The notes beneath the pieces are model-generated. The model was not told the origin of the DNA, did not search any database, and was given only the letters and a program-made list of their open reading frames with translations. From positions 1 through 34,779 of IMG/VR virus record IMGVR_UViG_3300001213_000197: a DNA stretch of 34,779 nucleotides, one strand, 5' to 3'. The DNA comes from a virus. Shown here in pieces: positions 5,316 to 14,800 of the stretch; the first letter of the stretch is position 1, and every line of letters starts with the position of its first letter. A program made the translations under genes and the position numbers.

Positions 5316-6247
5316 TATATACCATTCAATCTGTACTCGGCCTTTACATATGCCTCGTAATCGGTTTTATATAATACATTTTGTAACTTTCTATGGGCCA
5401 CAGTTGTCCTTGATGTATACCCGCCCGAATCTGGTGTGATCTTCATACTGCCAAAAGCAAAGACTAGTGATTCAGCAGTGGCAAACTTCACTTGACATGA
5501 AGTAATCTGCTTGGTGAACAGATCAATATAGTTGGTAGCAGTTTTGATACGAGTCTGGAAGACAAATGGCATTGGTTTTCCTCCCAGACTCAACTGATAT
5601 ACCTCATTACATTCTTGATCATTTCCAAACTTATAGACACCACCACTGTTCGTAAGTTGTTGTGTATAGACAACACTGCCAGTGGAATGATAGAATGTTA
5701 TTGTAACGGTAACTGGTGAGGCAAATGATGAGGCATTGTGAATGGTGAATGGAAGTGCCAATATATCGTTAGATCCATAACCACTAAAATTGATAGTACT
5801 TAGATATGTTCTTGGTGTGGCATTGTTGGTTAATAAATAGCCATCATTGGTAAACCTATGGACATTAGAAGGAGTAGTAATAGATGCTGTTGACCATTTA
5901 TTGTCCGAAGAGACACTGACAATATTGGACTGTGTACTAAATCTGCCATCAGTTCTAAATGAAATCAGCGCCACATTGTTTGCCATGTATCTGGCCACTT
6001 GAGTTGCCTGACCATTGAACACCAAGTTTGTCTCACCCTCCTGAGTTAGCACACCGGGATTAACAGCAGTCATCTCATCAACTATGTATGGACTATGGAA
6101 TCTATCCAGTGAGGAGGATGTGTTTATTCCAGTATTTGGATTGCTATCATATATAAGGTTAAGTCCAAGTGCTATATGAGTACCTATTATTGGCTCTACC
6201 CCAACCAATACATTATTAGCCAACATCTTACCGGCATAAGTTAACAT
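5315..6247 (-). CDS. Minor tail / virion structural protein (310 aa)
   Basis: Beta-rich, Ser/Thr/Asn-rich protein without transmembrane segments, typical of phage tail-tip or fibre proteins. The middle (VTVTITFYHSTGSVVYTQQLTNSGGVYKF) reads like a beta-sandwich. No enzyme motif is visible. Start ATG 6247 overlaps the previous stop (TAATG). Position within the tail cluster, four genes after the tape measure, supports a structural role; precise function is not determined. Two cysteines are present but spaced without a recognisable motif. Confidence 0.65.
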   Translation of the reverse strand: MLTYAGKMLANNVLVGVEPIIGTHIALGLNLIYDSNPNTGINTSSSLDRFHSPYIVDEMTAVNPGVLTQEGETNLVFNGQATQVARYMANNVALISFRTDGRFSTQSNIVSVSSDNKWSTASITTPSNVHRFTNDGYLLTNNATPRTYLSTINFSGYGSNDILALPFTIHNASSFASPVTVTITFYHSTGSVVYTQQLTNSGGVYKFGNDQECNEVYQLSLGGKPMPFVFQTRIKTATNYIDLFTKQITSCQVKFATAESLVFAFGSMKITPDSGGYTSRTTVAHRKLQNVLYKTDYEAYVKAEYRLNGI

Positions 6248-6825
6248 TACCCCTCCTCACCCACACACTGAGTAGTATTTATTTTTTGAATATTCTTAGT
6301 ATAGAACTCAGCAACTATATCATATCTACCTGCCGTGTCATTAAATTCAAGTACCAATACGTTCTGGTTATTAATATAGGCATTCTTGACAAGAGGTATG
6401 ATTGGACTGATCACCTGTCTCCGCGATCCATCCCTACGAATACTATTGACTATTCCACCAACGCCATTGTCATCTTCCAGACCCTCAATGGTTTTATTGT
6501 TCAGGTATTGATACAACTCAACACTTGACAATGCTTTGAAGGCGGCAACAGTATCGGCATTCCTAGAGTCTATTTCTGCTGTTCTGTGTGTGGCAATGGG
6601 TAGTTCTGAGCGGGCAGTGCGAACGATTACTTTCTCTGGAGCAGTTTTGGCTGGAGGCTTGGGAGCAGTTTTGGTTTGAGCCGCCTTTATTTTCCTACCC
6701 TTCTTTGTAAGCACCCATTTCTTATCACTCTTGTCATATCTCCAATGCTTTTTCTTTGAGTAATTGATATGGCCCTTTCTAATATACCTTGGCTTCTTCT
6801 TCGGCTTCTTCTCTAGTTTAGCCAT
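6247..6825 (-). CDS. Tail-module protein with lysine-rich N-terminal tail (192 aa)
   Basis: The first 60 residues are extremely basic (KLEKKPKKKPRYIRKGHINYSKKKHWRYDKS) with a Pro/Ala/Lys linker (KTAPKPPAKTAPEK), followed by a mixed globular C-terminal part (VAAFKALSSVELYQYLNNKTIEGL ... NVLVLEFNDTAGRYDIVAEFY). The C-terminal part looks like a small alpha/beta structural domain. The basic tail could contact DNA, lipid phosphates or acidic tail proteins; this is speculation. The start at ATG 6825 is chosen because it forms a TGATG overlap with the stop of the hub gene; upstream GTG and TTG codons in frame are less likely. Confidence 0.65.
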   Translation of the reverse strand: MAKLEKKPKKKPRYIRKGHINYSKKKHWRYDKSDKKWVLTKKGRKIKAAQTKTAPKPPAKTAPEKVIVRTARSELPIATHRTAEIDSRNADTVAAFKALSSVELYQYLNNKTIEGLEDDNGVGGIVNSIRRDGSRRQVISPIIPLVKNAYINNQNVLVLEFNDTAGRYDIVAEFYTKNIQKINTTQCVGEEG

Positions 6826-9800
6826 CACCAATCACCAGCATTCCATATTTCCCTTGATGGTAATTCTACCAAACTGACTGTTGTGTCAGAGCCAGTCTGT
6901 GATCTACCAATAGATATCTTTCTTATCATGAATCTCTTACCCTCAGCATGAAAATGAACTGTTTTAGTTTCATATTCGTTTTGAGTAGGGTTTCGATTAA
7001 CTATCCTTGCAGCCTTTATTTCAGTTGTATATGGAATATCATAGTCAACTTTTACTATATCTCCAACCTGTAAGTGTGGGGTTCCAAAGGTTTTGACTTC
7101 CAATCGTAATCGTTCCATTCCAACAAAGCCACTGACCCAGTTCATGAATTTCAGAGCATATTGTCTGTTCTGTATATACATTGAGGAGACTTCCATCTTG
7201 TTGGTTTCAAGTATTGATCGTTTTGCCAACAAATCGTTACGTCTTTTTATTCTCTCATCATAGGCAACTAGTTGACTGCTACCGTCATAATTACCGATCA
7301 GATAATCATCAAGTCTTAGTGACTGCTCCTTGTTGTCAGCAAATGTAAGGCCATAGATGGACAGAGCCGTACTATCTATCAATGCTATTGAAGCATCTGA
7401 CTGGGCAGACACAAGCATTGTAGCACTGAATGGACTGGCTGTGTAATGGCTTACACTATAGGCTCTATCATTGAATGGCATCTTGGCTACTGACGATGCG
7501 AATGCTGGGTACAATGAGAACTTGGCTTCTATTTTACGACACTCACGGGCAATCGCTCCAAACTCATCATAATATCTATTACGATTGTCCTTACCACCCG
7601 CCAGATTGATGGTGTTCCAAATCTCAGATGGAGAGAATGCTTTGAATTCTATAGCACGGGTACCTATTGTCTGAGGATTTACTATAAGTTGAAGGCTCAG
7701 TGCATCATTACCAATGGCATATATATGCTCAAACTGTAGTGTTGATTTTCCACGAACAAATAGGCCAACCTCAGTATCTTGATATCTCAAAGGGAGATAG
7801 CCATTGGCACCGGGAATGTCCTCTACAGTGCCAACCAGAATATCATTTACATATAGATAGAACCTACGAATTACGCCTGATGGGTTTGTGCTGTTTGGGA
7901 CTACCTTATACTCTTTCATCTCTACTGCCAAATCATATACATTTGATGCTTCCGGTATTAACCTACCACGATTATGTTGTGATCCGGTGGTTACCCTTAC
8001 ATCCATATATGTTGAGAACAGTTTTACGGCTACATTATATTTACCACCCGTATTCTTAAGGGTTCCTCTGTTGATTTTATAGAAGTTTATATTCGGAAAT
8101 ACAATATCCTTGACTGCTGGATTGGTAACTGAATTATCAAGACTGGAAATTTCACTGCTATATGAACCATCAAGAGCCGCTATTTCAAAATAATATCCAT
8201 CATCAGATAGTCGTGTTCCACCTATTCTTGAACTGAAGAATACTAAGCCACCACCAGAACCATATACGGTTTCGGTTTTTGCTTCATCACCCTCACCAGT
8301 AGTATATGTTCCCAGTTTTGCTGAACCTAATGGTGTTTGTTGAGCCTTATCCTCTGTTGGAGTTGCCTTTTCAATACCCACAATTCCTATACGAGTACCA
8401 AATACGGAGTATCCATTACCCGTAAGTTTCTTCAACCTCATGGTAACTTTATCCACAGCCGCATCTGGAGGACCAGCAATGGTCAATGCTGACGACCTCA
8501 TAATGCGTTTATCCTTTGATAGTGCCGTAGCACTCTGAGGTGTTATGTTTGCTGGGTTCATTCCAATCGGGGAGTATTGTGAGTGAATAGGGTTGTACAT
8601 GAAGTTGCTTATCTTAGAACTTCCTGTGGTGGTGGCTCCGAAAACACTGCCGACTATTGTAAAATTACTCAGTGCCATATCTCCATATATTGTGTCATAG
8701 GCAGTATCACTATGGTAATAGGCTGTTGCTCCAAGCCAAGTAGTAGGTTCAGCCTCATGTGTCATTATAGGAGTGTTGTATACTCCCCGGCCATGCCTTC
8801 TAACTCTTATGGCGCTATTTATTCCTTCAAGTTCTGTCCATATTCTCAATAGGCCAGTGGGAACACCTATTTGATCATTGTTGGTTGTTTGCTTAAACCC
8901 TACTCCTCCCCGTAATTCTTCAAGGTGATTGGCCGATGTCACCCAATGTAATTTGCCAGCAATAGAATACTGCTTGGCATCATAACGAATCACCTCTCCA
9001 TCAATCATGAGAAAGCCCTCATAGTTTGGTAGTAGACGGCCCCATAACCCTACATCAACAATGGCATTCTTTACAATAGTTGTTTCGGTACTTGCCAATG
9101 GATCATATACTGGAATAGCATTGGTCAGTCTAGTGTTTAATACTGCTACCCCCAACGATGACTGCTCAAGTTCTGAGGCATCCCATAATGGAGTGACTTT
9201 ATAGCCAAGTAGGGCACCCTGCTCTCCTAGTTCATATGATGCGTTTTGATTTAATGGAGTGAAATTCAACATCTCCGCTCTTGCAAGTTCCCTATTGGTG
9301 AATTTAATCTCTGCGTCAGCAACAATATCAATTGAGGCACTATCTATGCTTTCAATGTTTGGACGAAGGTTCCCCATTTTCTGACCTCGTAGAGTATATA
9401 TTGCATCAGTACCAAAATGTTTACGAGGCATCACAACAAAATTATTGTACTCGTCAAAGAACATGGCAGACTGAGTTGCCACTGACAATGCCTGTAGTGC
9501 TTCTGCCACATTCATTTCCTCACTTACAAAGTAATAGGGAATGATAGTTTCTACTGATGCAAGTCCATCCTTGTCCACTCCTTCACTGAACTTGAACATA
9601 TAATTAGTGAAACCAATTGTGTCAAGCACAGTGGCAACGGCCTTGGACAGTGAGCATTGTTTCAAAACTATATTCGGACAGTTACGTTCTTCAAAGTAGA
9701 ATGTTAAGTCTCTTAGGTCCGTAGAAGTTACGTCCGTTCCAGATACGACTGTCGGAGTTCCAGTGGCATAAAGAACTTTACATGGAATACAATAATGCTT

Positions 9801-11210
9801 TGGCTCGGGTAGATCAGTACAATGAATTATTTCACATAATATAAACTTGGAGTTCTTGTTTATACGATCCGCCAAGAGAGATCCCTTACCAGTGTTATGA
9901 TCAAATGCTATCTCCTTGTTCAGAAGCATGTCTATATTCGATATATTAATTGATCCACTAGATACTGACATATCTCCAACTGGTAGAACATTATCTTCAG
10001 AAATTGCCTTGTCCAGTGAATATGCCTCAACATTATTGGAAATATCTACCACAAGTCGAGGGGATAGTTCAATCAACTCAAAGGGTCTGAATGGGGAGAG
10101 CATTGTCTGAACCACTATGCGTAAGCCATACATCAATTTGAAATCTGAATATTGTCTATACATACTGTTGGCAGGGTTATAGAATGTTGGATCAACTATC
10201 TTCTCTATGGCATAGTTCTTTGGATCAAGTAAAGAATCTATTGCTGTCCATTCACGCCTCATTGCTCCGTGATTGACCCATTTACTTCCATCATAAATAT
10301 ATAGAGTACCCAGTTGTATATTATTAGCACCCACCGAATATGCATCACCATGAGTGGATATCAGTGGGAGATGTGCAACAGTTGGAACCTCTCCACGATA
10401 TTCAAGTTCATGGTATAAACTGGGTGCTGGATTAACAATCATATAAACAAGATCAAGTGTGCCAGTTTCAGGATTTAGTATGTCTTGGTCAAAATCCATG
10501 AAACTATATATGTCTCTCCAAGTGTCAACATCCAGATATTGAATCTTCCACTCCCTTGGTATTGTTGAATTATATGGATTGCTCAATGGATCAGTTCCCA
10601 GAGATTTACTTCTGTTGAAGAATTTACCTATGCCAGTTTGTATCTTTACAGTAATTTTGTTTGCCGGTACTGGTCTATTATAAACAATAAAAGGATTAGC
10701 ATTTTGAATGGCATAGGCGGGTTGGGCATTGGAGTTAGAGGTTAGATTAGTTCCACTAGATAGGCCAGTCGTTCCAGTGGTCCATGAAGTCCAATACTTG
10801 AACTCGTCCTTGATTGATGGTACATAGTACCTTGGCCTACGAACCGATTTGAAATCATCAAGATATACCTGTTTGGTACTGAATGGCATCACTGTCTTCA
10901 GTATTCCGCTTCTAGGTCTGAACTCAGTAAAACAATCGGCTAGATTGAAGTAGTCAGACTTTGGACGCTTACCAAAAAAAATCAGTTCATCCTCTGTTAT
11001 AGACTTACGCATCTCAGTTGTTATGAAATCATGCTTTACATATGTGTTTGGATCGCCAAGCCATTTGTCTGTCACTTGTCCAGCCTTGAACACTCCAAGA
11101 GCATTGACATTAGTGGGATCGTTTTGGTTCAACTCCACAATACAAAGGGCCTCGATATCCAGTGTCTGACGTGTATCTACATATTCAGATAGTACTGTAT
11201 CTCGATACAT
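6825..11210 (-). CDS. Large tail hub / tail-associated protein (1461 aa)
   Basis: Very large beta-rich protein immediately after the distal-tail-type gene, the position of the tail hub or Tal/tip protein in siphoviruses. The central part carries features of a concanavalin/LamG-like sandwich (DVRVTTGSQHNRG ... RRFYLYVNDILVGTVEDIPG), suggesting a glycan- or surface-binding module. The C-terminal region has GDIVKVDYDI and a long predicted helical stretch before it (YDERIKRRNDLLAKRSILE), reminiscent of hub proteins that close the tail tube. No lysozyme motif is evident. The start ATG at 11210 has GGAGGA 5 nt upstream and forms TAATG with the previous stop; an in-frame start 33 nt upstream would overlap the previous gene and lacks a ribosome site. 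Confidence 0.75.
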   Translation of the reverse strand: MYRDTVLSEYVDTRQTLDIEALCIVELNQNDPTNVNALGVFKAGQVTDKWLGDPNTYVKHDFITTEMRKSITEDELIFFGKRPKSDYFNLADCFTEFRPRSGILKTVMPFSTKQVYLDDFKSVRRPRYYVPSIKDEFKYWTSWTTGTTGLSSGTNLTSNSNAQPAYAIQNANPFIVYNRPVPANKITVKIQTGIGKFFNRSKSLGTDPLSNPYNSTIPREWKIQYLDVDTWRDIYSFMDFDQDILNPETGTLDLVYMIVNPAPSLYHELEYRGEVPTVAHLPLISTHGDAYSVGANNIQLGTLYIYDGSKWVNHGAMRREWTAIDSLLDPKNYAIEKIVDPTFYNPANSMYRQYSDFKLMYGLRIVVQTMLSPFRPFELIELSPRLVVDISNNVEAYSLDKAISEDNVLPVGDMSVSSGSINISNIDMLLNKEIAFDHNTGKGSLLADRINKNSKFILCEIIHCTDLPEPKHYCIPCKVLYATGTPTVVSGTDVTSTDLRDLTFYFEERNCPNIVLKQCSLSKAVATVLDTIGFTNYMFKFSEGVDKDGLASVETIIPYYFVSEEMNVAEALQALSVATQSAMFFDEYNNFVVMPRKHFGTDAIYTLRGQKMGNLRPNIESIDSASIDIVADAEIKFTNRELARAEMLNFTPLNQNASYELGEQGALLGYKVTPLWDASELEQSSLGVAVLNTRLTNAIPVYDPLASTETTIVKNAIVDVGLWGRLLPNYEGFLMIDGEVIRYDAKQYSIAGKLHWVTSANHLEELRGGVGFKQTTNNDQIGVPTGLLRIWTELEGINSAIRVRRHGRGVYNTPIMTHEAEPTTWLGATAYYHSDTAYDTIYGDMALSNFTIVGSVFGATTTGSSKISNFMYNPIHSQYSPIGMNPANITPQSATALSKDKRIMRSSALTIAGPPDAAVDKVTMRLKKLTGNGYSVFGTRIGIVGIEKATPTEDKAQQTPLGSAKLGTYTTGEGDEAKTETVYGSGGGLVFFSSRIGGTRLSDDGYYFEIAALDGSYSSEISSLDNSVTNPAVKDIVFPNINFYKINRGTLKNTGGKYNVAVKLFSTYMDVRVTTGSQHNRGRLIPEASNVYDLAVEMKEYKVVPNSTNPSGVIRRFYLYVNDILVGTVEDIPGANGYLPLRYQDTEVGLFVRGKSTLQFEHIYAIGNDALSLQLIVNPQTIGTRAIEFKAFSPSEIWNTINLAGGKDNRNRYYDEFGAIARECRKIEAKFSLYPAFASSVAKMPFNDRAYSVSHYTASPFSATMLVSAQSDASIALIDSTALSIYGLTFADNKEQSLRLDDYLIGNYDGSSQLVAYDERIKRRNDLLAKRSILETNKMEVSSMYIQNRQYALKFMNWVSGFVGMERLRLEVKTFGTPHLQVGDIVKVDYDIPYTTEIKAARIVNRNPTQNEYETKTVHFHAEGKRFMIRKISIGRSQTGSDTTVSLVELPSREIWNAGDW

Positions 11211-11842
11211 TAGACTTCCTCCAACGTCATAGATACATCCCATAGGTCTAATGAGTATATGTCTGATCCAACTTTATACCCGCCACTTCTACCGACTACA
11301 TCATATGAGAAATCAGAACATATAACTTCATATACTCTGGAATACCCATTGATAAATTCTATTTCCTGAATTGATGGATCGACATTGTTGTCGATATTGA
11401 TGAAGGCCCACATAGAGCCTCTATGCTTTTGCCACCAGTCAAGCATTTCAGCGCCACCAGCGCCACCATCAACAGTGAATTTGGCACAACGATTCTTGTT
11501 AGTTACCCACCAAGCAAAGCCACCATGATTTGAGTATGATCGTGAAGGTATATTATCCCATGATAGTGGAAGAGTCATTTTATCGGCAATGAAGTATGAG
11601 CGCATATCACCATTGATCATTCTTCTTTGGTCACCAATCCTTTGTACGCCAAAATCTGCCGATGATCTATTATGATCTGATAAGAATATATAATCAATCC
11701 CCTCAACACCTTCTGGAAGCCATACCTTGTAATTTGTTGAGTAATGATATTTACCGGGATTATTAGATAGAGTAATCAAATTAGGACGTGAGTATTCCCA
11801 TCTAGTACGAAAATAATCAATTTGCTCTTGGTCGGTTGCCAT
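11210..11842 (-). CDS. Distal tail-type minor tail protein (210 aa)
   Basis: Sits directly after the tape measure and before the large hub protein, the usual place of the distal tail (Dit) protein that links tube and tip. Sequence is mixed beta with many aromatic residues (WWVTNKNRCAKFTVDGG, EMLDWWQKHRGSMWAFINID) and a C-terminal DIYSLDLWDVSMTLEEV typical of tail proteins with a D-x-W-x-V-S strand. Start ATG at 11842 follows AAGGAAG and overlaps the tape-measure stop by one base (TAATG). The family assignment rests mainly on gene order. Confidence 0.65.
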   Translation of the reverse strand: MATDQEQIDYFRTRWEYSRPNLITLSNNPGKYHYSTNYKVWLPEGVEGIDYIFLSDHNRSSADFGVQRIGDQRRMINGDMRSYFIADKMTLPLSWDNIPSRSYSNHGGFAWWVTNKNRCAKFTVDGGAGGAEMLDWWQKHRGSMWAFINIDNNVDPSIQEIEFINGYSRVYEVICSDFSYDVVGRSGGYKVGSDIYSLDLWDVSMTLEEV

Positions 11843-14800
11843 TACTTCCTTCTTACCTTACTGTTGGTTGCTCGCTGTATTTCTCCCATTACCACTCTTG
11901 CAACTTCACGGGCATCACTGGCCTCACTGATGTTCAGTACCATATCATAGTTATTATACACTGGTCCCTCAACACTACTATTTGATGAGAAATCTTGTGG
12001 AGATATTCCAGCATTCATTGCAACAAGAGGTTTGACACCAATTCTATCAACAGCACCCTTATTCATCACAAACTCACCGGGAGTGAGCATGGATGGAACA
12101 GTATCCTTGTTCCCCATACCGGGAATCAATCCACCATTCTTATAATTTAAAATGTGAGCATGGTTAAGATGTCGATCAGTGTCAGACCTTGATCCACTAT
12201 AATGACTATATGGCCTCCAACCATCCCATGAACCATAACCAGTAACACGATCATCAAAAATGATACCTTTGACACCCAATGGACCCTTCCACTTCTCAGC
12301 CCACCTAGCAAGTTCCCATCCCTGAGCATTACCAGCACCCTTATATGGCTTTGATGGCCAGTAGTCAACTGCCTTACCGGAGCCGTGCTCACCATTACTC
12401 ATATAAGTAGTTCCTCTGGCCCACGGGAAAGCATCCTTGACATATCTCATCATTCGCACAGCACTTGGCTTTATCCAACTGGCACGTTCTGCTGACATTC
12501 CACTTGGACCGGGTTCACTAGTTGCCAAACCGGGAATAGGACCACTGGGAATATATGTTGCGCCTGTGCCCATAGCCCAAGGAGCGGCAGCAAATGCTCC
12601 ACTCATAGCGGATTTCATCTTAGGTTCTTTGGCTAGTTTTTCAAGTGCTGGATTAAGAATAGCATCAAGGAATGGAACCTCACCACCAGCAGCAAATTTG
12701 TGCATTCCATAATCTGCTGGGACACCCTGATTCATTCGTCGTAGATTCTGAGCACCGATCCTGTCTACCGCCGACTTTCTCATGACAAATTCGCCGGGAG
12801 TTAGAAGTGCTGGAACACTGTCTTGGCCACCAGTACCGGGAATAGTACCACCAGTAGCAAATGTCCCACCTCCCGACGTTGGCCCAGTGCCATTCTCCTC
12901 ATTCTCCTTTTCCTTTTCCTTAACCCAATCGTCATATGTTGGAACTTTTCCAGTCTTAATGTATTCCATAGCAATTGCTAAAGTGTTGGCCAAGCCACCA
13001 GCAGGAATGACAGCGTTCCATTTGTCATATACTTTTTCACTTCCCGCCAGCATTGCGCTAATATCTCCTTGCAAGTCAGATATTTGTTGTTCTGCTGCGG
13101 CAAGTCCATCTTGCCATAAAGTTATGTTGGAATTAATTTTTTCACGAACAGCATCAATTCCCTCGCCCTCAACTTCGTATTTCTTTCGAATAACTTCAAC
13201 TTGTGCCTCTAGTTCTGCAACTATTGCCTTCTCTTCATCAACTCTTGCCTGAGCAGCAGCCAACGAGTCATTGGCCGATTGCAAAGCAAGATCCCTCTGA
13301 CGATTCTCCTCATCAATACCATTGATATTGGCCTTTTGATATTCAAGATTAGTTCTAGTTGTATTTAGCATCAAGGACATAAGATCGGCTTTACGCTGTA
13401 ATGGTTCGACCCTTTTTTCATTTATGTTATAGATTTGATCTTCATATGCAAGAATCTTCTTCTCACGTTCAGCAATCTTCTTCTCAAGATCACTTATAAT
13501 CTTGTCTTGTTCTGGAGTGGTATTGCCAGCGCCCTGTCCCTGAGTTTGCTGTAGTGCTCTATCTTGTAGGCTAGCACTATATTCAGATACATTCTGGTTG
13601 GATTGAAGCATAGACTTAACAGCACTGGTAACATCGCCCTGTGCCAATGCCGATGCTATATCAACAGATGTTTGTTGTTGTTTATTGATAAACTCATGTT
13701 CAGCCCTGATACGAGCAAGGATTTCTGCCTGCTTCTCATAGGCATCATTTACTTCTTCTACCTTTTTCTGTGCCTCTTCCTGAATATCATTGATCTTACG
13801 CTGATCAAGTTCATTGAGTCTGGCAAGATCGTCGGCCTTTTCTTGAATTGGGGCAATAACCTTCAATTGAATGGACTGAATCTTGTTTCCAATCTTATCT
13901 ATCTGATATTGAGCATCGGCAAATGAGTCGATAGATGTTCCAAAGGCTTTATTAAACTTTTTAACGAATTGACCCAGCACTCTTTCTTCAAGATGAATAC
14001 GAGCAATAGTAAGATTTGCCTCAACCTGAATAACTTTTTGTTCTTTTTCAACCTGAGCCAAAGACTTCTGAGCATCCTCAAGACGATCAACAACTGCCAG
14101 TGCCTGCTGTGCCTCACCTATTGATGTTTCAAAAGTGCTTTTTGCCGTAAGTGCTTGTTGCTGCATACCAACAACAGCCGCCAGAGTATCTTGTTGTTGA
14201 ATTGACAACTCATTTATATCAATTCCCTTTGAAATAAGCATCATGGCATTTTGACTTAATTCAAGGGGATCTATGCCAGAGGCATTAGCCTCTATAACCC
14301 ACTCATCAAATTTCTCCTGACTATACCCCTTCGCCTTACCTTCCTCCGAAGTCATATAGTCTTGAACAGTTTTATATGCTGTGCCTCTAAATTCATCCAG
14401 CGCCTTCTGTGCGGCCTCTATCTCTGCCTCTATTCCACCTGTTAGTGCTGCGGCTAAACCCTCCTCTAACTGGAAAAGTGTTTGCTCGGATGTGCCATAC
14501 AAATATTGAATATCTGCCAAAATTCTTGCATAGTCTTTAGCACTATCAGCACTATTTATTAACATATCTGTTAAACTATTAAGTGCTACAGTATAAGCAA
14601 TTGCTGATTCACGAACATTTTTGTTTAGATCATCATATAGAGATAGAAGGTGCTCATACTTAGTAGTCCCACTAGGCGGCATAGCAGGGGTTGGTACTAC
14701 TGCGCCGGGACCGTAACCACCGGGGCCTTGTGTCGCAGGGCCACCGGGAGGCTGTCCTGTACCATAGCCATCCGGTCCCGCTACTGCGGGAGGACCAGCC

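Noticed and set aside
6825-11243. Hub gene starting at 11243
   Set aside because: The ATG at 11210 has GGAGGA at 5 nt and a TAATG junction; the longer form would overlap the previous gene by 34 nt without a ribosome site.
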